Assembly (NCBI GenBank): GCA_004558025.1 | Contig: SFEG01000024.1 | Span: forward strand, 1-19,794 | Origin: Clostridiales bacterium | GTDB taxonomy: Bacteria > Bacillota > Clostridia > Oscillospirales > Oscillospiraceae | DNA: 19,794 nucleotides | Direction of reading: 5' to 3' | Shown here: piece after piece, positions 1 through 7,309 of the stretch | How the letters are laid out: every line of letters starts with the position of its first letter | How positions within the stretch are numbered: position 1 is the first letter of the stretch | The notes under the pieces: generated by a model | Told to the model about the DNA's origin: nothing | The model's input: the letters and a program-made list of their open reading frames with translations, nothing else | Databases searched by the model: none | Made by a program: the position numbers and the translations under genes

Positions 1-515
1 GGTGCAGGGGCACAACAGCGCCGTATTTTGACGATATGGACGATATCGCCGAACGCTGGGCGCGAGACCCTGAGACGGGCAAGACATACACCGTGCCGGA
101 CAGCATGACCTATAAGCAGTGGGCAGCAAAGCAAAAAGGGCTTGCTAAAAGCGTTAAACCGCTTGAAAAATCTACGGAAAGTGGTATAATCAAAACAGTA
201 AACATTGGCCGAAGTGTAGGCGCATCGGCAAAGAATTATCCAGTCAAGCTGGTTGAAAGCAAGCAACATGTTAAACTGGCCGAAGGTCAGCAGATAAAGG
301 GAAAAGTTTTTGCCGGAAAAGGCACCAAAGTTGCCATTAAAGATAGGTTTCGCTTAGAAGCAGACTACAAAATTGCTGTTGACAAATGGCAAAAAGTCAG
401 CGGAAATGCATATATAATTCTAAAAGGCAAAAAGCAAAAAGCAGAATTACATTGGTATGAAGCGGACGGCGAAATTTTCGAGATGAAAGCAAAGAGGTAT
501 ATAGATGAAAGTTAA
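1..515 (+). CDS. Phage head morphogenesis / minor capsid protein, C-terminal part, with extra C-terminal domain
   Basis: The reading frame is open to the left window edge (first whole codon at 3), so only the last 171 or so residues are seen. The visible start CRGTTAPYFDDMDDIAERWA, followed by GKTYTVPDSMTYKQWA, resembles the C-terminal end of SPP1 gp7/Mu F-like head morphogenesis proteins, which act at the portal during capsid assembly. After a low-complexity linker (GLAKSVKPLEKSTESG) comes a separate basic domain of about 100 residues (KLAEGQQIKGKVFAGKGTK ... DKWQKVSGNAYII ... AELHWYEADGEIFEMKAKR). Phage head proteins of this type are known to carry C-terminal enzymatic cargo such as nuclease or ADP-ribosyltransferase toxins, and this tail has the size and position of such cargo; I cannot assign it to a named family. 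The next ORF overlaps its end by 11 bases. The head-protein call is fairly firm, the toxin idea is inference. Confidence 0.7.
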   Translation, partial: CRGTTAPYFDDMDDIAERWARDPETGKTYTVPDSMTYKQWAAKQKGLAKSVKPLEKSTESGIIKTVNIGRSVGASAKNYPVKLVESKQHVKLAEGQQIKGKVFAGKGTKVAIKDRFRLEADYKIAVDKWQKVSGNAYIILKGKKQKAELHWYEADGEIFEMKAKRYIDES

Positions 516-660
516 ATACAAAAGGCGTTCATCGGTATCATTAACTGAAAATAAAATATATGAAGTTCTCAGTGTTGAAAAAGGCTGGTATAGGCTTGTT
601 GACGATACCGATGAAGATTACCTTTTTTCACCCGATGATTTTGAAATCGTAGAAAACTAA
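505..660 (+). CDS. Small 51-residue protein overlapping the phage head gene (possible SH3-like/immunity partner)
   Basis: ATG at 505 lies inside the end of the head-protein gene (11-base overlap) and follows an AAAGAGG site about 5 bases upstream, so translation is probably coupled. The product is short, soluble and acidic at the C-terminus (MKVKYKRRSSV, then KIYEVLSVEKGWYRLVDDTD, ending DDFEIVEN). It looks like a small beta-barrel protein; similar 50-residue proteins are common in Firmicutes phages and genomes but have no function I can name. Its tight overlap with a gene carrying a possible toxin-like tail makes an immunity or chaperone role conceivable, which is inference only. Confidence 0.7.
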   Translation: MKVKYKRRSSVSLTENKIYEVLSVEKGWYRLVDDTDEDYLFSPDDFEIVEN

Positions 661-680
661 CCTAAAAATTAATAGAATTA

Positions 681-713
681 AAGCATCATGCATAATTAGC
701 ACGGTGCTTTTTT
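681..713 (+). terminator. Rho-independent terminator after the phage gene pair
   Basis: AAGCATCATGC (681-691) pairs with GCACGGTGCTT (699-709) around a 7-base loop with one mismatch and one G-U pair, and is followed by a run of T to 713. It closes the transcript of the two phage-type genes. Confidence 0.7.
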
Positions 714-736
714 CATGCCAAAAAGGAGACAGCAGA

Positions 737-856
737 GTGATAATTAACATCTTAGGTGCCAATTGGGCGATCATCGAAAGCAACGAAGCAGATGACGATC
801 GTCTGCGCGATTGCGACGGCTGTTGCGACTGGACAACGCGCGAGATCGTGGTTTAA
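737..856 (+). pseudogene. N-terminal fragment of a phage metallopeptidase-like protein
   Basis: A GTG start at 737, 7 bases after AAGGAGA (723-729), opens a 39-residue frame (IINILGANWAIIES ... CDGCCDWTTREIVV) that ends in TAA at 856. The pattern (short beta strand with INILG, then CDG-CD-T-(K/R)-IVV) is the beginning of a phage protein of roughly 110-130 residues that normally goes on to an HExxH-type metallopeptidase motif. That part is absent here: nothing in any frame of 857-971 continues it, so I read this as a truncated relic at the edge of a decayed prophage. Family assignment is from memory of the N-terminal motif and is moderate. The remainder of 857-971 shows no gene. Confidence 0.5.
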
Positions 857-971
857 TACGGCCTGTGTGCGCCTGTGAGTGCCCGGCGGCATTTTGATAC
901 ACCGAAATATCCTGGAAACGAAGCGGATCATACGTCGATACATGCGGTGTATTTGACATTGGTGCGGACGC

Positions 972-1008
972 AAAAAGCTCCTGCAAGCATAGCTTACAGG
1001 AGCTTTTT
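972..1008 (-). terminator. Bidirectional terminator below the S-layer-type gene
   Basis: Arms 972-988 and 992-1008 are complementary over 17 bases with one mismatch around an ATA loop, with A5 at the left and T5 at the right, so it can stop transcription from both sides. It lies 17 bases beyond the stop codon of the SLH-domain gene. Confidence 0.85.
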
Positions 1009-1025
1009 ATGTTTGTGTTTAAAAT

Positions 1026-3326
1026 TTACAGGACACTGGTCAGCTGCATGTAGCGATGAACTATTGCCGCCATTTGGCCGCGGGTCGTCGCATCGACAGG
1101 ACCGAAGTTACCGTTGGGATAGCCGGTGATAACGCCGATTGAATTTGCCCACTGAACTGCGCTGCGCGCCCAGGAGCTGATCACGGAGGAATCTCCGAAG
1201 ATGAGCGAACCGCTGACTGCGGGTGAGCCTGCGTAGCGGTAGAGCATCGTTACGATCTCCTGACGGGTTATTGCGGCACCGGGAGCAAATGTCGTTGCGC
1301 TTGTGCCCTTTGTTACTCCAGTGTTGTACGCCCAAACAATGGCGTTATATGCCCAGCTGTAGTTGCTGGCGCCGATGTCGGTAAACGGAGGCGTTGCCAG
1401 GCCTTCAACGGACGGGGAGCCCTCAAGGCGATACAGAACGGTGACGAACATTGCGCGGGTCATGCTGCTTTCGGGAGCAAACTTCGTGTCGGAGACACCG
1501 TTCATGATGTCATGCTGCCAAACGTACTTGATATTGCCGTAGTACCAGGAGGTCTTGGCTACGTCGACGAAGGGGAAGGGAATCTCGTCGCCGCAGTTTG
1601 CGCAGACCTTGTATACATAGTTGTGACCGGTTGCGGGGATGACCTCGGACTTGCTGATGATCTCGCCGCATTCGCTGCAATGGCTTCCCTCTGTGCAGCC
1701 GTCCTTGTTGCAGGTAGCCGCAACTGCCGGGGTGTCGACGACCTTGGTGTGCTCATGATTGTTAACTGTCAGCTTTGCCTCGTCGGTGACGAACAGGGTG
1801 ATGTCCTTGAGACCGTTTATGTTGTATATCATGCAGGCGAAGGTCCTGCCGCTATCGTCCACAGTAGTCTTTGCAATGGTAAGAGTTTCGGTGGTGCTCA
1901 GGGCTGCCTTTTTGAGAGCTGCCATAAGCTTCATTGCAAGCTCCAGCTTGCTGCCGGAGAGGTCGATGCCGCCGAGGTCAATGCTCTTGATGGTGTTGGG
2001 CTCGAGCCACAGGTACTTATATGTGCCCGCGGTGTTTACCTTGACGCTGAACACTGCGTCCTTGCCCTCGTCGACGGTCACGTCCTTGGGGCCGGTAACG
2101 TCAAGCTCGCTGCCTATGAGACCGGCGATGACCTTGAGCAGAGTGTAAGGATCGAGACCCTTTGTGATCTCGCCGATGTCGATGCCGCCGTCGATGAGTG
2201 CCTTGATGATCTCGGCAAGCTTTTCGGAATCGAGCTTCTCGAGAATGGAGGCTATGGTGTCGTTATCGCCGGCAAGACCCTTGATTATCTCAAGGAGCTC
2301 ATCCTTGTCAAGACCGTTTACGAGGTCGCCGATGTCAACATCGCCGTCGATGAGCCCTTTGATTATCTCAATAAGCTTTTCGGTGGGTATGCTGCCGATA
2401 TCGATATCACCGCCGCCGAGCTGATTGATGATGGAGGCGATTATTGCGGATATCTCATCATCGGAGAGGTCGGGAAGAAGGGTGCCGATATCCTTGCCGC
2501 TAATGAGACCCTCTATGATCGCAACGAGCTTATCCATTGGGATATTTTCGATTATGCTGCTGTCGCCGCCGATGGAAGCGATGACCGCGGAGATTATAGT
2601 TGCGAGGTCGGCGCCTTCGCCGAGAGAGGGGATGAGATCTTTGAGGTCGTTGATATCAATAGAACCATCTTTTATAAGCTTATTGATCACATCGGCAAGC
2701 TTATCCTTGTCAAGCTTGCCGAGTATTTCACCGATGCTGCCGGTGTCGCCGCTGGTGATCGTCTCTATGATCGCAGCGATCGCGTTTGCATCAAGCTCGG
2801 GGAGATTGATGCTGCCGTCCTCACCAACGAGGCCTCTGATAGAGGCAACGATATTATCAATACCTTTCTCGTCGATAATGCCGGCTATGTCGGGATTGAC
2901 TTCAGCAATTGCTTCGATTATTGCTTTAATCTGCTCATCGGTCAAACCGCCGATGATATCACTGATATCGATATTTCCGTCGTTAGTGATGACCTGCTTT
3001 ATAACATTAACGAGCTTCTTCTTATCGACCTGTTCGAGCTGTTTGAGAATAGCATTTACGGCGTCGCTGTTTGCGCCGAGCCGATTGATGATGGAGGCGA
3101 TCTGAGCGGTGTTGAGACCACCAAGAATCTCTCCAAGGTCGCCGGAAGCGTTGCTGCCGATAATAGCTTCGATCTCATCTATTATCGCCTGAATGTCTAT
3201 GCCCTGACCGAACGAGGTATCAATCCCGGTATCGGCAGTGCCGGTCTCCTCGGCAATGGCGTAAATGGGCAGCATCGTGAACACGAGCGCCAGAACCATT
3301 ACCAAGCTGATAATGCGTTTTTTCAT
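1026..3326 (-). CDS. Secreted surface protein with helical repeats, Ig-like domain, Cys-rich module and three SLH domains
   Basis: The chosen ATG at 3326 follows AAGGAGG (3333-3339) and begins a clear signal peptide (MKKRIISLVMVLALVFTMLP, cut probably after A-I-A near residue 25); an upstream in-frame GTG would place the signal internally. The 766-residue product has: about 27-407, acidic repeats built from KLxxIIxxLIxGxIDIG units; 408-521, an Ig-like segment (TGPKDVTVDEGKDAVFSVKV ... LTV); 522-584, a module with C-N-K-D-G-C, C-S-E-C and C-A-N-C motifs that may bind zinc; 585-766, three SLH domains (FVDV...WYY, FTDI...WAY, FGD...SWA, with TRAMFV, TRQEIV and TRGQMA motifs). SLH domains bind secondary cell-wall polymers, so the protein should be non-covalently wall-anchored with the repeats facing outward. 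It has its own promoter and terminator. Its ligand or role is unknown. Confidence 0.9.
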   Translation of the reverse strand: MKKRIISLVMVLALVFTMLPIYAIAEETGTADTGIDTSFGQGIDIQAIIDEIEAIIGSNASGDLGEILGGLNTAQIASIINRLGANSDAVNAILKQLEQVDKKKLVNVIKQVITNDGNIDISDIIGGLTDEQIKAIIEAIAEVNPDIAGIIDEKGIDNIVASIRGLVGEDGSINLPELDANAIAAIIETITSGDTGSIGEILGKLDKDKLADVINKLIKDGSIDINDLKDLIPSLGEGADLATIISAVIASIGGDSSIIENIPMDKLVAIIEGLISGKDIGTLLPDLSDDEISAIIASIINQLGGGDIDIGSIPTEKLIEIIKGLIDGDVDIGDLVNGLDKDELLEIIKGLAGDNDTIASILEKLDSEKLAEIIKALIDGGIDIGEITKGLDPYTLLKVIAGLIGSELDVTGPKDVTVDEGKDAVFSVKVNTAGTYKYLWLEPNTIKSIDLGGIDLSGSKLELAMKLMAALKKAALSTTETLTIAKTTVDDSGRTFACMIYNINGLKDITLFVTDEAKLTVNNHEHTKVVDTPAVAATCNKDGCTEGSHCSECGEIISKSEVIPATGHNYVYKVCANCGDEIPFPFVDVAKTSWYYGNIKYVWQHDIMNGVSDTKFAPESSMTRAMFVTVLYRLEGSPSVEGLATPPFTDIGASNYSWAYNAIVWAYNTGVTKGTSATTFAPGAAITRQEIVTMLYRYAGSPAVSGSLIFGDSSVISSWARSAVQWANSIGVITGYPNGNFGPVDATTRGQMAAIVHRYMQLTSVL
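2106..3248 (-). repeat. Internal coding repeats of the SLH surface protein
   Basis: Translated residues about 27-407 contain roughly seven degenerate copies of a unit near 48 residues made of two helical halves, for example LDKDKLADVINKLIKDGSID, PMDKLVAIIEGLISGKDIG, PTEKLIEIIKGLIDGDVDIG and LDSEKLAEIIKALIDGGIDI. The units are related in protein but divergent in DNA, so the array is old or under selection for variation. The regular Leu/Ile spacing suggests an alpha-solenoid; the acidic D-x-D-I-G turns could bind calcium, but no canonical EF-hand or dockerin motif is present. Confidence 0.7.
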
Positions 3327-3380
3327 TATGTTCCTCCTTGCTCCATTGACAGAAGTCACGGTGTCAATATGTCAACAAAT

Positions 3381-3409
3381 ATTATACAGAATTATTACAG
3401 TACTTGCAA
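3381..3409 (-). promoter_or_regulatory. Promoter of the SLH surface protein gene
   Basis: On the minus strand TTGCAA (3404-3409), a 17-base spacer and a consensus TATAAT (3381-3386) lie about 55 bases above the start codon. Between the promoter and the ribosome site the leader has a TGTCAA direct repeat (3362-3367 and 3370-3375) of unknown meaning. Confidence 0.55.
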
Positions 3410-3502
3410 CGGTATTCATACAAAAAGTTTAAAAACAGCAAAATAACCAGTTACATAAGATAATAATTGTGCATAATTTGTGTTCTCATAACGATTATAC
3501 AA

Positions 3503-4099
3503 TTATGGTCTTGTCGTTTTCCGACGAAACTCGGGCGGAACGTCGTATAGTGTTTCGTGCTCGCTTATCGCAACCTCGCGCAGATCGAAGCTGCCGCCCG
3601 TGAGGCACCATTCATAGGCAGCGCCGATGGCGATGCGGATGCCGAGAGCGACTATGTCCTCGGGCTTGTTTTTGTTGCGAATGAGCCCCTGACGCTGACA
3701 GCTTGCTATGAGCAGGGCAAACCACTCGTTGAAGGAATTATACACCTCGAAAAGTCCCACCGGCTTTTGCAGCTCAAGCGAGAGCAGCGTACCCGTGAGC
3801 TCCGGGCCAAAGTCCATGGCGAGGCTGAGATAGCGGTCGTACAGCGCCCATATGCGGTCAAGGTCATTCTCCGCGCTCAAAAACTCGGTGACCATCGACT
3901 GCTGATCGCCCTTTAAACTGCGCATGACGTGCGTTATTATCTCGTCCTTGCCGGAAAAAATGCTGTAAAACGACGAGCGGGGGACCTTCGCCGCGCGGCA
4001 GATATCGCTGACGGAAACGCCGGCATAGCCCTGCGTTTTGAAAAGCTCAAGGGCGGCCGCGACTATGGCATCGGTGTTTTTTGAGCTTAAAATTGACAT
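3503..4099 (-). CDS. TetR/AcrR-family transcriptional regulator
   Basis: The 198-residue length is typical of the family. Residues 6-52 form the helix-turn-helix domain (NTDAIVAAALELFKTQGYAG, VSVSDICRAAKVPRSSFYSI, FSGKDEIITHVM); the rest is an all-helical ligand/dimer domain with an LTGTLLSLELQKP segment and no recognisable ligand motif. The start at 4099 is chosen because GAGGTG lies 5 bases upstream; an in-frame ATG 16 codons earlier lacks such a site. The gene is divergent from the OYE reductase gene with about 220 bases between, the usual arrangement of a TetR repressor controlling itself and its neighbour. The likely inducer would be the reductase substrate or a relative of it, which is inference. 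Confidence 0.9.
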   Translation of the reverse strand: MSILSSKNTDAIVAAALELFKTQGYAGVSVSDICRAAKVPRSSFYSIFSGKDEIITHVMRSLKGDQQSMVTEFLSAENDLDRIWALYDRYLSLAMDFGPELTGTLLSLELQKPVGLFEVYNSFNEWFALLIASCQRQGLIRNKNKPEDIVALGIRIAIGAAYEWCLTGGSFDLREVAISEHETLYDVPPEFRRKTTRP

Positions 4100-4116
4100 T
4101 TGTTCACCTCTCATAC

Positions 4117-4141
4117 ATGTGTCCAATTTTGTTATACACAT
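4117..4141. promoter_or_regulatory. Possible TetR operator
   Basis: ATGTGT (4117-4122) and ACACAT (4136-4141) form an inverted repeat with a 13-base centre just upstream of the TetR start codon. Position and symmetry suit autoregulation, but the arms are only 6 bases and the site is a suggestion. Confidence 0.3.
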
Positions 4142-4237
4142 TAACATAAAGCGTCGCGATTGTCAAACAAATGTCGCTTTCAGTTGTCAGAAATGCCCGC
4201 TGTGAATTGGAGAAAACATAGAATTATCAAGGCTTTC

Positions 4238-4267
4238 TTGACTTTAAGTGCATTGTGATTTTATTAT
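4238..4267 (+). promoter_or_regulatory. Promoter of the OYE reductase operon
   Basis: TTGACT (4238-4243), an 18-base spacer and TATTAT (4262-4267) each match the vegetative consensus at five of six positions. The leader runs to an AAGGAGAGAAGG ribosome site at about 4306-4317, directly before the ATG at 4321. Confidence 0.55.
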
Positions 4268-4320
4268 CTTAATAGAATTACAAAAGAACAAATTTTTAGC
4301 GATAAAAGGAGAGAAGGATA

Positions 4321-6384
4321 ATGAGCTACGAAATGCTGCTGTCGCCGATGAAGATCGGCACGATGACAGTGAAAAACCGCACGGTCATGACCGCCGCGGA
4401 GTTCAGCCTCGGTCAGACCGAGAAGCTGATGGACTATTACGAGGAACGCGCCATAGGCGGCGTCGGCATGATAACGCCGGGCATATGCCGCGTAAACGAT
4501 ATGGGTGCGGCTTCGACCTTCACGCAGCTTTCCATGAGCCACGATTACCACATCGCGCCCATGCACGAGTTCGCCGAGCGCATACACCGTCACGGCGCAA
4601 AGCTCTGCATCCAGCTGCACCACCCCGGGCGTCAGGGCTATTCGAGCTCGACAAACTCGCTGCCGATGCTCATCCCCATCGTGAAGCGCTTCCCCAAGGT
4701 GCTCGATACGCTGTTTAAGTGCACGCCGTTCTTGCTCGGTATGGAGGAAAAGGGCATCATTTGGTCTGTGCAGGCACCGTCGAAGTGCGAGCTTGCAAAC
4801 CACGGCGCGATGCGCGTTCACGCCATGAGCCGCCGCGAGGTCAAAAACCTGATTAACGATTACATAGCAGCTGCCGAGAGGTGCAAAAAGGCCGGGGTCG
4901 ACGCTGTTGAGCTGCACGGCGGCCACGGCTATATGATCCAGCAGTTTTTGTCGCCTAACACGAATAAGCGCACAGACGAGTACGGCGGCAGCTTTGAAAA
5001 CCGCATAAGATTCGTCGCCGAGATAATCGACGGCATTCGTGACCGCTGCGGCAAGGATTACCCGCTTATCGTGCGCCTGACCGCCGACGAAATGTACGAC
5101 CGCATCGGCTTCCCCGGCAAGGGCTACGATCTTGAGATGGGAAAGCATATCGCAATGCGCCTTGAGGAGCTCGGCGTCGACGCGATAAACGTCACCAGCG
5201 CCTGCTACGATGCGTATAACTACTGGCTCGAGCCGACGAGCTTTGAACCGGGCTGGAGAAAATATCTCGCAAAGGAGATAAAAAGCGTTGTAAACATCCC
5301 CGTTATCGCCGCGAACGTCATCCGCACGCCCGAGCAGGCAGAGCGCCAGCTTCAGGAGGGCTATCAGGATTTTGTCGCCTCCGCGAGAACGTTCATCTGC
5401 GATCCGCACTGGGTCAAAAAAGCCGCCGAGGGCCGGGAAAATGAGATACGTCGCTGCATCGGCTGCCTCAACTGCATCCGCTCGTTCATGACGGGCGCGA
5501 AGGTCGGCAAGCAGGGCGAGTGCGCCCTGAACATGTCCGTCGGCAGGGAAAAGGCGTATTTTAATCAGCCGCGCGACGGAGAGAGCAGAAGGATAACGGT
5601 CATCGGAGCGGGACCCGCCGGACTTACCGCCGCGCAGACGCTCGCTCGCCGCGGCTTTGACGTGACCGTCTATGAAAAGGCTGAAAAGCCGGGCGGCCAG
5701 GTCATATCCGCTTCGTCCTGTCATCTTAAGGATAAGCTCTACTGGTGCATCGAGGATCTCATGACCAATTCCAAAAAGGACGGCGCGAAGATCGAACTCC
5801 GTACGGAAAAGAGCGCACTGGAGATAGCCGATGAAAAGCCCTTTGCCGTTGTTGTCGCAACCGGCGGCGCGCCGCTGCGCCCGAAGTCCATTCCCGGTAT
5901 CGACGGCGAAAATGTCTGCCTTGCGACGGATATCATAAACGGCGAAAAGAAAATAGAAAACAAGCGCGTCGTGGTCGTAGGTTCGGGCATAACCGGCCTT
6001 GAGGTCACGGAGTTTTTGAACGATACCGGCTGTGAGGTCACAGTCATCGAAATGGCTTCCGAGATAGCGCCGGGCGCGTGGTTCCAGCTCGTCGACGATG
6101 AGCTGGAGCGCATAAAGCCCTTCGGTACGAAGTTCATGGTTTCGACAAAGCTCACCGGCATTGAGGACGGCAGAGTCCTCACCGAGGATGCCAAAACCGG
6201 TGCGAAGAGCAGCATCCCCGCGGACGCGGTTGTTCTCTCGCTCGGCGTAAGGCCGGTGAACGGACTGCTCGGAGAGCTTAAGGAGCTCGGCGTGAACGCC
6301 GTAACGGTCGGCGACGCGAGCGCGAGCGGCACAATAGCCGACGCGTGCCACAGCGCGTTTGACGCGGCAATGAATATTAAATAA
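4321..6384 (+). CDS. Old Yellow Enzyme-type NADH:flavin oxidoreductase with Fe-S and FAD/NAD domains (enoate / dienoyl-CoA reductase family)
   Basis: The 687-residue protein has the three-part build of FadH, BaiCD/BaiH and clostridial enoate reductases. Residues 1-370: FMN-binding TIM barrel, with QLHHPGRQG (98-106) and HGGHGYMIQQFLSPNTNKR (199-217), the latter holding the Tyr204 that aligns with the FadH proton donor. Residues 379-401: Fe-S motif C379-x2-C382-x2-C385-x15-C401. Residues 425-460: first dinucleotide fold GAGPAG with PGGQ; 549-575: second, VVVVGSGITGLE. Such enzymes pass electrons from NAD(P)H through FAD and 4Fe-4S to FMN and reduce an activated C=C bond in the cytoplasm. Two oddities: a hydrophobic/basic insertion at about 113-155, between YSSSTNS and APS, and a Cys spacing differing from the common Cx2Cx3Cx11C. 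It is first in an operon with a dehydrogenase. Substrate unknown; steroid, bile-acid, fatty or aromatic enoates are all possible. Confidence 0.9.
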   Translation: MSYEMLLSPMKIGTMTVKNRTVMTAAEFSLGQTEKLMDYYEERAIGGVGMITPGICRVNDMGAASTFTQLSMSHDYHIAPMHEFAERIHRHGAKLCIQLHHPGRQGYSSSTNSLPMLIPIVKRFPKVLDTLFKCTPFLLGMEEKGIIWSVQAPSKCELANHGAMRVHAMSRREVKNLINDYIAAAERCKKAGVDAVELHGGHGYMIQQFLSPNTNKRTDEYGGSFENRIRFVAEIIDGIRDRCGKDYPLIVRLTADEMYDRIGFPGKGYDLEMGKHIAMRLEELGVDAINVTSACYDAYNYWLEPTSFEPGWRKYLAKEIKSVVNIPVIAANVIRTPEQAERQLQEGYQDFVASARTFICDPHWVKKAAEGRENEIRRCIGCLNCIRSFMTGAKVGKQGECALNMSVGREKAYFNQPRDGESRRITVIGAGPAGLTAAQTLARRGFDVTVYEKAEKPGGQVISASSCHLKDKLYWCIEDLMTNSKKDGAKIELRTEKSALEIADEKPFAVVVATGGAPLRPKSIPGIDGENVCLATDIINGEKKIENKRVVVVGSGITGLEVTEFLNDTGCEVTVIEMASEIAPGAWFQLVDDELERIKPFGTKFMVSTKLTGIEDGRVLTEDAKTGAKSSIPADAVVLSLGVRPVNGLLGELKELGVNAVTVGDASASGTIADACHSAFDAAMNIK

Positions 6385-6396
6385 GGAGAAGCTGAC

Positions 6397-7179
6397 ATGA
6401 TTGAAAATAAAAAGATTGTACTTACCGGCGCGTCGAGCGGAATAGGCCTTGAGGTGCTCAAAATATTGGCCAAGGGCAAGGGCAATATCATCCTCGCCGT
6501 ATCTCGCCATGCGAAGGAGCGCCTTTTTGATTTCGGACCGAATGTCATCCCCGTGAACATTGATTGCAGCACCAAAGAGGGCATAGATAAGCTCTTCACT
6601 GTTGCCGAGGCCGCCTTCGGCAAGATAGATATCTTCTACGCGAACGCGGGATTTCCTTACTATGAGGCATATGACTACGCCGATTGGGACAGGGTAAAGA
6701 AGATGTTCGATACCAACACCCTTTCGCCGATATATACATATTCAAAATATGTTCAGCACTTAAACGGCAGGGAAGGCCACCTTGCGTTCACCATAAGCGC
6801 AATAGGCCAGATGGCAATGCCGGGATACGCGATATACAGCGCGTCGAAGTTCGGACTTGAGGGCTTCCAGCAGGCGATACGCCTCGAAAAACCGGACAAT
6901 ATGAAGTTTACCTGCCTCTACCCCGTGGCGACTGACACGAATTTCTTCAAGGTCGCGGCCGACGGAGTTCAGTTTGAAAAGCCCTTTCCGGTGCAGCGCC
7001 CCACGACGGTCGCGAAAAAGATGGTGCGCGGCATAGAAAAGGGCAAAAAGAGCGTTTCGCCCTGCCCGCTGTTTGCCATCGGCAAGGCACTGATGACCGT
7101 GTTCCCCTTCGTCCGCTCAATATATTGGAAGCTTGAGCTCAAGAAGCTCAAAAGATTCCTCAGGAAAATAAGAAAATAA
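6397..7179 (+). CDS. Short-chain dehydrogenase/reductase (classical SDR)
   Basis: The 260-residue product has all classical SDR landmarks: cofactor loop T10-G-A-S-S-G-I-G17, N83-A-G85, the structural/catalytic Asn107, and Ser134 with Tyr147-x3-Lys151 at the standard 13-residue spacing. It should oxidise or reduce a hydroxyl/keto group with NAD(P). AAGGAGA sits 7 bases upstream of the ATG and only 12 bases separate it from the OYE gene, so the two are co-transcribed and probably act on the same molecule (C=C reduction plus carbonyl/alcohol conversion). The C-terminus is basic (KKLKRFLRKIRK) after a hydrophobic stretch (ALMTVFPFVRSIYW), suggesting membrane association and a lipid-like substrate; this last point is inference. 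Confidence 0.9.
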   Translation: MIENKKIVLTGASSGIGLEVLKILAKGKGNIILAVSRHAKERLFDFGPNVIPVNIDCSTKEGIDKLFTVAEAAFGKIDIFYANAGFPYYEAYDYADWDRVKKMFDTNTLSPIYTYSKYVQHLNGREGHLAFTISAIGQMAMPGYAIYSASKFGLEGFQQAIRLEKPDNMKFTCLYPVATDTNFFKVAADGVQFEKPFPVQRPTTVAKKMVRGIEKGKKSVSPCPLFAIGKALMTVFPFVRSIYWKLELKKLKRFLRKIRK

Positions 7180-7188
7180 GAGATAAGA

Positions 7189-7220
7189 CGCCGCAGGTTA
7201 TGGAATCATAACCTGCGGCG
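7189..7220 (+). terminator. Strong hairpin ending the OYE-SDR operon
   Basis: CGCCGCAGGTTATG (7189-7202) and its perfect complement (7207-7220) flank a GAAT loop: 14 base pairs starting 10 bases after the SDR stop codon. The following TTATCATAG is a poor T tract, so it may act as a weak terminator or an RNA-end stabiliser rather than a full stop. Confidence 0.6.
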
Positions 7221-7309
7221 TTATCATAGCATACAAAACAAAGTATTAGAAATAGCGGCGGCCCTGTGTTAAGGTTTTATCAGATCAAAGATACAGGGAG
7301 GTAAAAACC

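Noticed and set aside
2106..3248. CRISPR array or DNA-level tandem repeat in the SLH gene
   Set aside because: The periodicity is at the protein level with diverged codons; there are no identical direct repeats with unique spacers.
1512..3446. A 644-codon open frame antisense to the SLH protein gene
   Set aside because: It mirrors the repetitive sense gene, runs past the sense gene's promoter, has no plausible domain or ribosome site, and its low-complexity residues follow from the sense repeats.
4264..6510. A 748-codon open frame antisense to the OYE reductase gene
   Set aside because: The sense strand encodes an unmistakable three-domain enzyme; the antisense frame is a by-product of GC-rich codon use with no recognisable motif.
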